A DNA stretch of 64,000 bases from Quadrisphaera setariae (GCF_008041935.1 NZ_VKAC01000012.1:1-64000); one strand, 5' to 3'. Shown: positions 7,390-16,199, numbered from the stretch's first letter. The notes: generated by a model from the sequence alone, not told the origin. Numbers and translations: made by a program.

Positions 7390-8388
7390 TCAGGTGAGCA
7401 GGTGCTCCGCGGTCGCCGCGTCGGTGACGAGGGTGTCGACCCACCCTCCGGCCAGGCAGGCGCGCACGGCGGCGTGCTTGCTGCGCCCCCCGGCCACCAC
7501 GACCCGCCGGCCGGCGCGCCGCAGCTGCTCCAGGCGCACCCCCACCACGAGGTCGTCCAGGGGCGTGGCCACGGGCCGCCCGTCGGCGTCGACGAAGCGC
7601 TGGACCAGCTGCGCCACCGCACCCGCGTCGCGCGCGGCCGCCAGCTGCTGGGCGGAGAAGGAGTTGTCGCCCTCCTGCATCGGGCCGTGGAAGTCCGCCG
7701 GCCCGACGCCCACGAAGGCGACGTCCAGAGCACCGAGCAGCCCGAGGGCCGAGGCGACGTGCGCGTTGCCCGCCGCCGCGTCCCGGAGCTCGCGGCTGCC
7801 GGCCACACCGGGCGTGCGCAGGAACACGGCCTCCGCCCCCAGCGCCTGCGCCAGGCGCAGCGTGCCGCGGGCGGCCTCGTGCTGCAGCAGCGGCGACCCG
7901 ATGTCGCCGAGCAGCTCCACCACCCGGCCCACCCCGCTGCGCCGCTGGGGCGCCAGCGCGTCGGCCATCGCCTGCAGCGTCGTGCTCCACGACGTGAACC
8001 CCACGACGGCACCCGCCGGCCAGGCGTCGCTGAAGTGCACCGCGGCCGCCGCACCGAGCTCCAGCGCGACGTCACCCGCCCCGCTGGTCTCCACCACGTG
8101 CACCTCGGGCACCGACCAGCGCTCCTCGACGGCGTCCTCGACCTCGGGGTGCAGACCGGGCGGCGGCACCACGACGGTCCTCACCACGCCGAGCTCCTCG
8201 GCGGCGCTCAGCAGCCGCGAGACGCGGGGCTGTGACAGCCCCAGGCGGGTGGCGATGTCGCGCTGGCGCACGCCGCGCACGTGGTACATCCGCGCCACCA
8301 GGGTGACGAGCCGCAGCTGCGCGGCGTCCGCCCTGTGCTGGGTAGGGCGTGGCCGGTCAGGGCGGGAGGGCAGCGCCTCAACGGCCAC
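7390..8388 (-). CDS. SorC/DeoR-type sugar-responsive transcriptional regulator (copy 1)
   Basis: About 332 residues. The N-terminal helix-turn-helix (VRQRDIATRLGLSQPRVSRL) is followed by a SorC-type effector domain that in this family binds phosphorylated sugars or polyols (TSWSTTL, LLGDIGSPLLQHEAA, VGPADF, TPLDDLVVG, VAGGRSK). It is a clear paralog of the protein at 16200-17159, with the same motifs in the same order. The chosen GTG lies inside the end of the phosphatase gene (11-nt overlap), preceded by GGAG; an upstream in-frame start at 8442 would add 18 residues. EryD, the erythritol regulator, belongs to the same family, which fits a polyol pathway. The dyads at 7290, 16106 and perhaps 17284 are its likely sites, shared with or divided between the two paralogs. 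Confidence 0.88.
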   Translation of the reverse strand: MAVEALPSRPDRPRPTQHRADAAQLRLVTLVARMYHVRGVRQRDIATRLGLSQPRVSRLLSAAEELGVVRTVVVPPPGLHPEVEDAVEERWSVPEVHVVETSGAGDVALELGAAAAVHFSDAWPAGAVVGFTSWSTTLQAMADALAPQRRSGVGRVVELLGDIGSPLLQHEAARGTLRLAQALGAEAVFLRTPGVAGSRELRDAAAGNAHVASALGLLGALDVAFVGVGPADFHGPMQEGDNSFSAQQLAAARDAGAVAQLVQRFVDADGRPVATPLDDLVVGVRLEQLRRAGRRVVVAGGRSKHAAVRACLAGGWVDTLVTDAATAEHLLT

Positions 8389-9265
8389 GGCCCGCTCCAG
8401 CGGTGCCCTCGGAGAGCGGTGCGGGGAGCAGCTCGTGCGCACCGCGCAGCACCCACGTGGGGCGCTGCTCGGACGGCAGGGCGGCGACGTCGGCCAGGGT
8501 GTTCTCGCCGGTGAGCACCAGCGCGGAGTCCATGCCCGCGGCCTGAGCCATGGCGATGTCGGTGGACAGCCGGTCCCCCACCATGACGCACCGCTCCAGC
8601 GGCAGGCCGAGCAGGTCGCGCACCGCCTCGAGCATCGAGGCGGCGGGCTTGCCCAGGTTCGCCTCGCAGCGGGCGCCGGTGCACGCCTCGATGGCGGCCA
8701 CCACCGCCGCGGCGTCGGGCTCCCCGCGCCCGCCGGGCATGGGGCAGAACCTGTCCGGGTTGGTGGTGATCAGACGCGCGCGGCGGTGGAACCACAGGGC
8801 GTCGAAGGCCGTCTGCAGCTTCGCGTAGTCGAAGCCGCGGTCGTAGCTGGCGACGACGACGTCGGTCTCCTCCGCCGCCTCCACCAGCCTCACGCCGGAG
8901 GCTGCCAGGTAGCGGCGCAGCGGCTCCTCGCCGATGACGTAGACCCCGGCGCCCGGGGCGTTCGCCGCCAGCCAGGCCGCCGTCGTCACCAGCGGGTTGA
9001 GCACCTCCTCCACGCCAGTGGGGATGCCCAGGCGGGTGAGCTTCTCGGCGTACATCACCGGGTCGCGGGTGGGGTTGTTCGAGAGGAACACCGTCTTCGA
9101 GCCCCGCTCGCGCAGCTCCGCCACGAGCTCCGCGGCGCCGGGCAGCAGCGCGTCACCGAGGTACAGGGTGCCGTCGAGGTCGAAGACGCAGCCGTCGTAC
9201 GCGTCGTCCGGTCGGCGCAGCAGGGCCTCGAGGTCCGCCGGAGGCGCGGTCGTCGTCGCGCTCAC
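8378..9265 (-). CDS. HAD-IIA sugar-phosphate phosphatase (NagD/AraL type)
   Basis: About 295 residues. HAD motif I is FDLDGTLYLGD near residue 30, motif II is the SNNPTRDP segment, and the C-terminal motif IV is VGDRLSTDIAMAQAAG. The C2-cap arrangement is that of NagD, AraL and PNP-phosphatase-like enzymes, which remove phosphate from sugar or polyol phosphates. In Bacillus subtilis AraL is encoded beside AraM and a kinase, and the same trio is found here. It may relieve phosphosugar stress or act as a pathway step. Its GTG overlaps the kinase stop (GTGA), and its own stop lies inside the start of the SorC regulator, so expression is coupled. Confidence 0.88.
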   Translation of the reverse strand: MSATTTAPPADLEALLRRPDDAYDGCVFDLDGTLYLGDALLPGAAELVAELRERGSKTVFLSNNPTRDPVMYAEKLTRLGIPTGVEEVLNPLVTTAAWLAANAPGAGVYVIGEEPLRRYLAASGVRLVEAAEETDVVVASYDRGFDYAKLQTAFDALWFHRRARLITTNPDRFCPMPGGRGEPDAAAVVAAIEACTGARCEANLGKPAASMLEAVRDLLGLPLERCVMVGDRLSTDIAMAQAAGMDSALVLTGENTLADVAALPSEQRPTWVLRGAHELLPAPLSEGTAGAGRGR

Positions 9266-10836
9266 CGGGAGGCTCCGACGGTCACGCGGTCGGCGTCGGA
9301 TGCGGGGCCCTCGCTGGTGGAGGGCGGCTCCAGGGCCGACTGCAGGTCGCAGAACACGTCGCGCAGCTGCGGGTAGAGCCGCTCGTAGACGCCGAAGAGG
9401 CGGTCGTAGACGGCGGCGTGCTCCTCGCCCGGGTGGTAGACCCGGCCGGTGCCGCTCATCTGCGCGGACGCCTCCGCGACGGAGCCGTGCAGCCCGAGGG
9501 CCGCCGCGGCGAGCACACCCGCACCCAGGCAGGTGCTCTCGGGCTCGCGGGCCACGTGCAGCGGTCGGCGCAGCACGTCGGCCACGATCTGGCACCACAC
9601 GGCGCTCCGGGCGCCGCCGCCGGTGACGACCACGCGCTGCACCGGCTCCCCCAGCGCGGCCTCGGCGCCGTCGGTCAGCAGCCGCTGCTCCAGGGCCAGG
9701 CCCTCCAGCAGCGAGCGGTACACGTGGCTCTTCCCGTGGCGGCCGGTCAGCCCCACGATCGTGCCGCGGGCGTGGTGGTCCCAGTAGGGGGTGAGCGCGC
9801 CGGTCCAGTACGGCAGCGTCAGCAGGCCCTCGGCTCCCGGGGGCAGCTGCGCCGCAGCCGTCTCGAGCACCTGCTCGGCGGTGAGGTCGAGGCCCAGGGC
9901 GCGGGTGTCCACCCCGGCGAAGCGCTCCACGAACCAGCTGATGTTGTGGGTGCCGCCCCCGATGAAGGTCTCCAGGGCGTACGTGCCGGGCACGCCGCCC
10001 GCCATGGTGCGGAACGCGTCGGCCCACCGGTAGGTGTCGCTCGCGAAGCCGGAGATGATCCCCGAGCCGAGGTTGAGGTAGCTCTCCCCGGGCGCGGTGA
10101 CGCCCAGGCCCAGCCCCGCGGCCTGCCCGTCACCGGCACCGGCCACCACCGGCAGCCCGTGCGGCAGGCCGAGGGCGTCGGCCACGGCGCCGGTGACCTC
10201 GCCCACCACCGACCCCGGCGCCGCGAGCTCGGGCAGGTGCCCCCGCGTGAGCTGGGCGGCGGCGAGCAGCTCGTCGTCGTAGTCGAAGCTGCGCAGGTCC
10301 ACCACGCCGAGCGGGTCGGCGCTGGCCCACGACGTGACCCAGCGACCGGTGAGCCGGTGGGTGAGGTACGCCCCCACGTCGACGACCTTCTCCGTGCGCC
10401 GCAGCGTGGACGACTCGTGGCGCGCCAGCCACAGCAGCTTGTACCAGGCGGGCGTGGGGTTCGGCGGCTTGCCGGTGCGCTCGTGCACGTCGCGCGTGCC
10501 GAACTCGGCGACCTCGGCGGTCGCCCGCGTGTCCAGCCACAGCATCGCCGGTCGCAGCGGGCGCCCGTCGGAGGTGGTGCACGCGAAGCTCTCGCGCTGG
10601 TGGGTGATGGCGATGGCGCCCACCCGGCGCCCGTCGACGGCCTGCACCGCGCGGCGCACCGCCTCGCAGAACGTGCTCCACCAGTCCTCGGGGTTCTGCT
10701 CCCCCCAGCCCGGGTGCGGCGTGGAGGTGGCGAACGCCGCGCGCCCGACGGCGCGCGAGCGGCCGGTGGCGTCCCACACCACGGCCTTGGTGGCCGTCGT
10801 GGAGCAGTCGACGCCGATGACGAGGTCGCGGATCAC
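9262..10836 (-). CDS. FGGY-family carbohydrate kinase
   Basis: About 524 residues, with an FGGY ATPase fold of two lobes: GVDCSTTATKAVVWD at the N terminus, AITHQRES near residue 85, LWLDTRA, and phosphate/ATP-binding segments NLGSG and VVVTGGGARS in the second lobe. It resembles xylulokinase/ribulokinase-type members more than GlpK. Substrate residues cannot be assigned with confidence. The GTG start overlaps the stop of the glycerol-1-phosphate dehydrogenase gene, and its stop overlaps the phosphatase start. It is the first of two FGGY kinases in this gene set; the other is GlpK-like. Two kinases suggest two phosphorylation steps or two substrates feeding a common intermediate. Confidence 0.88.
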   Translation of the reverse strand: MIRDLVIGVDCSTTATKAVVWDATGRSRAVGRAAFATSTPHPGWGEQNPEDWWSTFCEAVRRAVQAVDGRRVGAIAITHQRESFACTTSDGRPLRPAMLWLDTRATAEVAEFGTRDVHERTGKPPNPTPAWYKLLWLARHESSTLRRTEKVVDVGAYLTHRLTGRWVTSWASADPLGVVDLRSFDYDDELLAAAQLTRGHLPELAAPGSVVGEVTGAVADALGLPHGLPVVAGAGDGQAAGLGLGVTAPGESYLNLGSGIISGFASDTYRWADAFRTMAGGVPGTYALETFIGGGTHNISWFVERFAGVDTRALGLDLTAEQVLETAAAQLPPGAEGLLTLPYWTGALTPYWDHHARGTIVGLTGRHGKSHVYRSLLEGLALEQRLLTDGAEAALGEPVQRVVVTGGGARSAVWCQIVADVLRRPLHVAREPESTCLGAGVLAAAALGLHGSVAEASAQMSGTGRVYHPGEEHAAVYDRLFGVYERLYPQLRDVFCDLQSALEPPSTSEGPASDADRVTVGASR

Positions 10837-12344
10837 AGCACGGCTCCCTGCGGCTCGAGGGCGGCCAGGCAGTGCGCCACCTCGACGGGCGTCCACCAGC
10901 CGAGCGCGTCGAGGAGGTCGACGACGACGAGGCGCTCTCGCATGAGGTGGCAGCTGGCCACCGCCCAGCGGGCGAGGTCGGCGTCCACCGACGGCACGAG
11001 GTCGGAGAAGGTGGCGGTCACGCCCGCGGCGCGCAGGCCGTCGCGCAGCTCCGCCGAGGGCCGCACCAGGGACCTCAGGACGGCGGCGTGCTCGTCCCAG
11101 CGCTCCAGCACGGCGGCCAGGCGCTGGCGGCGCACGGCCAGCTCGGCCAGCTTCAGCTCGTACCGGCGGCCGCACTCGGCGGCCAGCGCGCCGTCGGCGT
11201 CGAGGTGCCCGAAGGCGTCCCGGCATCGCTGCAGCGCGCCGTCGGGGTCGATGCCGGCACCGCTGGCGATGCGCTGCGCCGCCTGCGCGGCACCGCCCCC
11301 GGCGAGCCGGTCGAAGAGCAGCTCCCACGCGGCGGCAGCGACCACGGAGGCCACGCCCACCTGCGCGCCGTGCAGCCCGATGGGCTGCCCCTTCGCGCCG
11401 TGGTGCATGTCCAGGACGTGGGAGACGAGGTGCTCCACGCCGGACAGCACCGCGGTGCCGCCGGAGACGCCCGTGGCGATGCCGCGCACGTCGAGGGCGC
11501 GGGTGAGGGCCTCGAAGGCCTCCGGCTCGCCGCGGACCACGCCCGGCGACCAGTCGGCCAGGCCGCGTCCCACCACGGCGAGCAGGTCGACGGGCGCGCG
11601 GTGGAAGGTCTCGTCGAGACCGGTCAGCGCCGCCAGGTACCAGTCGGCGGGGGCGGTGAACATCGACAGCAGCTCGCCGTAGCCGGCGGCCGCCATCTGC
11701 GGCGGTGCGCCCGCGATGGCCTCGAGGTCACCGAGCACCACATCGGGCCAGCGCGAGGGGATGGTCTTCTTGACGCCCGAGGCCAGCACCACGGAGACGT
11801 CGTCGGTGAAGCCGTCCACCGAGGCGGCGGTCTGCACGACCACCAGGGGCGGGTTCCCGGTGCGGGAGGTGGCCACCTTGCCGATGTCGGTGATGGTGCC
11901 GCCGCCCACGGAGACGACGGCGTCGGCGCCGGCCACCGCCCGCGCAGCGGCGCTCAGCGCGGTCTCGTCGGCGTGCAGCGGGCCCACGGCGTGCTCGCCG
12001 TGCTCGTCACGCACCACGTAGCGGGTCACCGCCCCGCCGCCCGCGCTGACCGCTGCCCGCAGGGCGGCCTCGACGTCGTCCTTGAGGTCGCGGCCGGCGC
12101 GGGCGATGGCGACGTCGTCCACGAGGAGCACCAGGCGGGCGCCGGCGAGCTGCGCGCCACGGGCGGCGAGCAGGTCCGTGAGCTCGGGGACCACGTGCTG
12201 CGACGCGTCGGCGGCCACCACGAGGCGGCGCAGGCCCAGCGGGGTGAGGAGGCGCTGCGGGTCCTGGGAGGCGAGGGCCTCGCGCAGGGCGTCGACGTCG
12301 GTGGGGTCGGCCAGGTCCAGCAGGGAGGAGGTGCTGGTGCTCAT
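10833..12344 (-). CDS. sn-Glycerol-1-phosphate dehydrogenase family (AraM/EgsA-like)
   Basis: NAD(P)-linked, metal-dependent polyol-phosphate dehydrogenase of 503 residues. The nucleotide segment VSVGGGTITDIGK is at about 144-156, followed by QTAASVDGFTDDVSVV and VKKTIPSRWP as in AraM. Metal-site histidines are visible in EHLVSH (305/309) and LHGAQVG (His325). The usual metal ligand Asp in the GFGD motif is Glu224 in GYGE, an unusual change. The protein is about 100 residues longer than Bacillus AraM, with an extra C-terminal helical part. AraM makes G1P for lipids in Bacillus; a place in a transporter/kinase operon argues for a catabolic role here, perhaps on another polyol phosphate. Confidence 0.85.
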   Translation of the reverse strand: MSTSTSSLLDLADPTDVDALREALASQDPQRLLTPLGLRRLVVAADASQHVVPELTDLLAARGAQLAGARLVLLVDDVAIARAGRDLKDDVEAALRAAVSAGGGAVTRYVVRDEHGEHAVGPLHADETALSAAARAVAGADAVVSVGGGTITDIGKVATSRTGNPPLVVVQTAASVDGFTDDVSVVLASGVKKTIPSRWPDVVLGDLEAIAGAPPQMAAAGYGELLSMFTAPADWYLAALTGLDETFHRAPVDLLAVVGRGLADWSPGVVRGEPEAFEALTRALDVRGIATGVSGGTAVLSGVEHLVSHVLDMHHGAKGQPIGLHGAQVGVASVVAAAAWELLFDRLAGGGAAQAAQRIASGAGIDPDGALQRCRDAFGHLDADGALAAECGRRYELKLAELAVRRQRLAAVLERWDEHAAVLRSLVRPSAELRDGLRAAGVTATFSDLVPSVDADLARWAVASCHLMRERLVVVDLLDALGWWTPVEVAHCLAALEPQGAVL

Positions 12345-12346
12345 GG

Positions 12347-13366
12347 TCAGTGACCGCCCCTCAGGCGAGCCCGGCCGCCGCGGTCGCTCATGACCGCGGC
12401 GATGATGACCACGCCGATGACGACCGGCTGCAGGTTGGGCGAGACGTTGAGCAGCGACATGCCGTTGTTGAGGGTGCCGATGATGAGCAGGCCCACGAAG
12501 GTGCCCAGCATGGTGCCGGAGCCTCCGGCCAGGCTGGCACCGCCGATGACCACCACGGCGATGACGTTGAGCAGGTCGGTCGAACCGGCGCTGGGCTGAG
12601 CGGAGTCGAGCCGGGAGGTGGTGAGCATGCCGGCGATCGCGGCGAGCACGCCGGCGATGACGTACACGCGGATCTTCAGCGAGGTGACGCGCAGCCCGGA
12701 CAGGCGCGCGACCTCCTCGTTGCCGCCGATGGCGTACAGCGCGCGGCCGTCGGGCCGGTAGCGCAGCCAGAACGCCGCCCCCAGGTAGACCGCCACCATG
12801 ATCAGGCCCTGGACGGGGATCTGCGTGCCGGGGACGTTCTCGGTGAGGGCGAGGAACCAGCTCGGGAAGCTGGTGATGGGGTTGCCGTCCGTGATGTAGA
12901 GCGCGAGCCCGGCGGCCGCCGACATCGTGGCGAGCGTCGCCACGAACGGCTGGACCCTGCCCTTCGTGGCCAGCAGGCCGTTGACCAGGCCGATCGCCGC
13001 GCCCAGCAGCAGCGCGCACACCAGCGCCGCGCCGAAGGGCATCCCGTGGCCCTTGAAGAGCCACGCGCTGAACATGGCGGTGATGGCCAGGACCGACCCG
13101 ACGGACAGGTCGATGCCGCCGATGATGATCACCAGGGCCGCGCCCACCGCCATGATGCCGATCGCCGACACCGCGCTGACGATGTTGAGCAGGTTGCGCG
13201 AGGTGAGGAAGTACGGCGACAGGACCGACATCACGATGACGATCACCACCAGGCCCACGAGGGGGCCGGGCAGGGACCTGAACACGGCGAGCGCGCGGTC
13301 CCTGGCGCTCGGGCTGGCCGGCGCCGGGGGCGCCGCGTTCGGTCGTGCAGGAGCGGGAGCGCTCAT
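12347..13366 (-). CDS. Ribose-type (CUT2) ABC transporter permease
   Basis: About 339 residues, with 8-10 hydrophobic segments after a proline/alanine-rich cytoplasmic tail of some 30 residues. The RbsC-family signatures GGIDLSVGSV near residue 90 and NVIAVVVIGGASLAGGSGT near 260 are present. It forms the membrane channel for the importer whose ATPase and binding protein lie directly upstream. Its ATG overlaps the ATPase stop (ATGA), and its stop is 2 nt before the dehydrogenase start. Only one permease gene is present, so a homodimer is likely. Confidence 0.93.
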   Translation of the reverse strand: MSAPAPARPNAAPPAPASPSARDRALAVFRSLPGPLVGLVVIVIVMSVLSPYFLTSRNLLNIVSAVSAIGIMAVGAALVIIIGGIDLSVGSVLAITAMFSAWLFKGHGMPFGAALVCALLLGAAIGLVNGLLATKGRVQPFVATLATMSAAAGLALYITDGNPITSFPSWFLALTENVPGTQIPVQGLIMVAVYLGAAFWLRYRPDGRALYAIGGNEEVARLSGLRVTSLKIRVYVIAGVLAAIAGMLTTSRLDSAQPSAGSTDLLNVIAVVVIGGASLAGGSGTMLGTFVGLLIIGTLNNGMSLLNVSPNLQPVVIGVVIIAAVMSDRGGRARLRGGH

Positions 13367-14988
13367 CGGTCCTGGCCTTCCGTGGTCTTCGGGGTGGTCT
13401 TCTCGCTGGTGGAGGTGGTGAGGGAGCCGGTGGACCCCTCGGAGGCCGTGCCGAGCACGGCGAGCTCCATGACGGCCTGCGGGGTGGCCTCCTCGCGGGT
13501 CAGCACCCCGCGGCTGCGCCCGCCGCCCATGACCATGACGCGGTGGGCCAGGCCCAGGACCTCCTCCAGCTCGGAGGAGACGACGACGACGGCGACGCCC
13601 TGGGCGGCCAGGCCGCGGATGATCTCGTAGATCGCCATCTTGGCGCCGACGTCCACGCCGCGCGTGGGCTCGTCGATGATGAAGACCCGCGGCGTCTTCA
13701 CCAGCCACTTGCCGAGCAGCACCTTCTGCTGGTTGCCGCCCGACATGGAGGCGACGGGCAGGTGCAGCCGGCCGCGGATGTCGAGGTCCTTGCTGAGCTT
13801 GTCGGCGGTCTCCTTGACCACCTTTTTAGACACGACGCCGCCCTTGGCCAGCGAGGCCTCCCACGGCAGCGTGATGTTCTCCGCCGCGGTCCTGTCGAGG
13901 TTCAGGCCCTGGCCCTTGCGGTCCTCGGGGACCATGACCACGCCGGCGCGGATGGCGGCGCGGGCGTCGCCGCGCCGCAGCTCCTTCCCGTCGACGACGA
14001 CGGTGCCGCAGTCCGGCCTGTCGACGCCGCAGACGGCGCGGACCACCTCGGTCCGCCCGGCGCCGACGAGCCCGGCGAGGCCGAGCACCTCCCCGGCGCG
14101 CACGTCGAGGTCGACGCCCTCGAAGGCGCCGCGGCGGCCGAGGCCGCGCACGCGCAGCACCTCGCGGTCGGTGGCGGGGGCGGGGGCGGAGTGCTGGTAG
14201 GTGAACTCGCGGCCCACCATGGCGTTGACCAGCTCTCGCTGGGGCACGTCGCCGGTGTCCCAGAACGCCACGCGCTGGCCGTCGCGCAGGCACAGCACCT
14301 GGTCGGCGGTGCGCCGCACCTCCTCGAGGCGGTGGGAGATGTAGACGACGCCGGCGCCGGCGTCGCGCAGGACGCCGATCTGCTCCAGCACGCGCTCGGT
14401 CTCGCTCTCGCCGAGGGAGGCCGACGGCTCGTCGAAGATGACGTACTTGGGCCGGCGGGAGATCGCCTTGGCGATCTCGATCTCCTGCTGCACCGCGATG
14501 GGCAGGCCGCGGACCTGGCGGCGCGGGTCGAGGTCCACCCCGAGCGCCTGGAGCGCCTCACGGGCCTCGGACTCCATGCGGCCGCGGGCCAGGCGCCCGC
14601 CGGCCAGGGGCAGGCGGCCCAGGAAGATGTTCTCGGCCACCGACAGCTCCGACAGCAGCCGGATCTCCTGGTGGATGAGCGCCACGCCCTGCTCCAGGGC
14701 CGCCGCGGGGCCGGACGGGGCGTAGGGGACGCCGTCGATCGTCATCGAGCCGCCATCGGGCTTCACGACGCCGGTGATGATCGAGCTGGTGGTCGACTTC
14801 CCGGCGCCGTTCTCTCCGATGAAGCCGAGCACCGAGGCCGGGGCGACGGTGATGTCGACCCCCTTGAGCACGCGGACGCCGGCGTACTCCTTGACCAGGC
14901 CGGTGCAGACCAGCCCTGTCGAGCTGCCTGACGAGCTGCCGGCCCCGACGACCTCGAGCCGGTCCGAGGCAGCGCTGGCGGCGGTCAT
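13363..14988 (-). CDS. Ribose-type ABC transporter ATPase (RbsA-like, two nucleotide-binding domains)
   Basis: About 541 residues with two fused ATPase domains, which is typical for CUT2 importers. Domain 1 has Walker A GENGAGKST near 58-66, a weak signature (AVQQEIEIAKAI) and Walker B VIFDEPSASL. Domain 2 has the usual degenerate P-loop LVGAGRTEVV, signature MSGGNQQKVLLGKWL and Walker B FIIDEPTRGVD. The ATG with AGGA 6 nt upstream was chosen; a GTG at 15018, one base after the binding-protein stop, would add ten residues. The protein ends in a serine/threonine-rich tail of about 25 residues. Confidence 0.93.
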   Translation of the reverse strand: MTAASAASDRLEVVGAGSSSGSSTGLVCTGLVKEYAGVRVLKGVDITVAPASVLGFIGENGAGKSTTSSIITGVVKPDGGSMTIDGVPYAPSGPAAALEQGVALIHQEIRLLSELSVAENIFLGRLPLAGGRLARGRMESEAREALQALGVDLDPRRQVRGLPIAVQQEIEIAKAISRRPKYVIFDEPSASLGESETERVLEQIGVLRDAGAGVVYISHRLEEVRRTADQVLCLRDGQRVAFWDTGDVPQRELVNAMVGREFTYQHSAPAPATDREVLRVRGLGRRGAFEGVDLDVRAGEVLGLAGLVGAGRTEVVRAVCGVDRPDCGTVVVDGKELRRGDARAAIRAGVVMVPEDRKGQGLNLDRTAAENITLPWEASLAKGGVVSKKVVKETADKLSKDLDIRGRLHLPVASMSGGNQQKVLLGKWLVKTPRVFIIDEPTRGVDVGAKMAIYEIIRGLAAQGVAVVVVSSELEEVLGLAHRVMVMGGGRSRGVLTREEATPQAVMELAVLGTASEGSTGSLTTSTSEKTTPKTTEGQDR

Positions 14989-15019
14989 GGACGTCCTCGT
15001 CGTCGTCGAGGCCGCCACG

Positions 15020-16033
15020 TCAGCCCTGCGACTTCGCGTTCGGGCCGTAGAACGTCGTGACGTCCTCGGACGCCACGTTGTCCTTGGTGATGAGCACGGT
15101 GTCCTGGTACTGCTCCTTCGGCACCGAGTCGCCCTTGCCCTCGATGTAGGCGATGGCGTTGTCGACGGCGATCTGGCCCATCTTGTAGGGCTGCTGCGCC
15201 ATGGTCGCCTGGGTCAGGCCCTGGGAGATGCCGTCGAACATCGTCGGGAAGCCGTCGATGCCCACGGAGATGAGGTCGGTGCGCCCGGCCTGCTTGGCGG
15301 CCTTGGCGGCGCCCAGGCCCATCGCGTCGGACTCGCCGAAGACGGCCTTGAGGTCAGGGTTGGCGGTGAGGATGTTCTGCGTGGCCTGGAAGGCCTGCGT
15401 CTCGTCCCAGTTGGCGGTCTGCTCGGCCACCACCTTGATGTTCGGGTTCTCCTTCAGCGCCTCCTGGCAGCCCTGGGTGCGCTGGATCTCGGCGGTGGAG
15501 CCCAGCACGCCGTGGAGGATGGCGATGTTCCCCGAACCGCCCATCTGCTGGAACATCCACTCGCACAGCTGCTTGGCGGCCTTGACCGAGTCGGTGGCGA
15601 TGTAGGTGGCGAGCTCGCCGTCGCCCGACTCCGGCTTCTGGTCCACCGCGATGAGCGGGACGTCGGCCTGGTTGGCGGCCCGCACGCCGGCGCTGGCGGC
15701 CGTGGAGTCCTGCGAGATGAAGATCAGGGCGCCGACGTTCTGCGTGAGCAGGTCGTTGACCTGGCTGACCTGCTGGGTGGAGTTGTTGTTGGCGCTGGTG
15801 ACCTTGAGCTCGTAGCCCTTGGCCTTGGCCTCGGCCTGCATGCCCTGCACGGCCGCCACGTAGAAGAGCGACTTCTGGTCGGCCACCGAGACGCCGATCG
15901 TCTTGGTGGCGCTGCCACCACCCTCGGCGCCGGCGGAGGCGCCGCCGCAGGCGCTGAGCGTCGCCACGGCGAGGGCGGCGAGGGGGGCGAGCACCACGAG
16001 GGCCTTGCGCTTGCGGGCACCTGATCGCACCAC
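15020..16033 (-). CDS. Sugar ABC transporter substrate-binding lipoprotein (RbsB-like)
   Basis: About 337 residues, exported and lipid-anchored. The start is the GTG 7 nt after AAGGAG (16046-16041); longer readings would run into the operator. A basic N terminus (RKRK), a hydrophobic stretch and the lipobox LSAC (Cys29) form the signal peptide. The mature part is a Peripla_BP_4 protein: TIGVSVADQKSLFYVAAVQGM, LIFISQDSTAA, DVPLIAVDQ, VGIDGFP. It delivers the substrate to the permease encoded two genes downstream and is the first gene of the region 1 set. The ligand is unknown; RbsB-like proteins bind pentoses, polyols such as erythritol, or autoinducer-2-like sugars. Confidence 0.92.
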   Translation of the reverse strand: MVRSGARKRKALVVLAPLAALAVATLSACGGASAGAEGGGSATKTIGVSVADQKSLFYVAAVQGMQAEAKAKGYELKVTSANNNSTQQVSQVNDLLTQNVGALIFISQDSTAASAGVRAANQADVPLIAVDQKPESGDGELATYIATDSVKAAKQLCEWMFQQMGGSGNIAILHGVLGSTAEIQRTQGCQEALKENPNIKVVAEQTANWDETQAFQATQNILTANPDLKAVFGESDAMGLGAAKAAKQAGRTDLISVGIDGFPTMFDGISQGLTQATMAQQPYKMGQIAVDNAIAYIEGKGDSVPKEQYQDTVLITKDNVASEDVTTFYGPNAKSQG

Positions 16034-16105
16034 GGGACGTCTCCTTCGTCGTCGGGCGCCGCACCAGCGCGGCACCGTCGCCTGCGTGCCCCTCCGTCGG
16101 GGCTG

Positions 16106-16121
16106 CGAATGAATATTCACT
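16106..16121. promoter_or_regulatory. Dyad upstream of the ABC/polyol gene set, putative SorC operator
   Basis: Contains the perfect palindrome TGAATATTCA (16110-16119) within GCGAATGAATATTCAC. Aligned to the minus strand of the dyad at 7290-7309 it shares GAATGAAYATTCA. It sits in the 166-bp intergenic space between the divergent binding-protein gene and SorC copy 2 and could serve both. Confidence 0.62.
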
Positions 16122-16143
16122 TACCGGATGACGATTCACCAGG

Positions 16144-16172
16144 AGTCTGGGAGGGAACCCCGGCGCTGTCAA
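16144..16172 (-). promoter_or_regulatory. Putative promoter for the region 1 gene set
   Basis: On the minus strand a perfect TTGACA (16172-16167) is followed after 17 nt by CAGACT (16149-16144). The same arrangement, TTGACA-18 nt-GAGACT, occurs before the second transporter set at 17231-17260. In both cases the dyad motif lies 10-35 bases downstream of the inferred transcription start. The -10 box is weak. Confidence 0.45.
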
Positions 16173-16199
16173 GAGCGGGGGCGCCTAGGGTTGGCCGCC

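Noticed and set aside
8378-12344. L-arabinose operon
   Set aside because: AraL- and AraM-like genes and a kinase are present, but no arabinose isomerase, no ribulose-5-phosphate epimerase and no AraR-type regulator.
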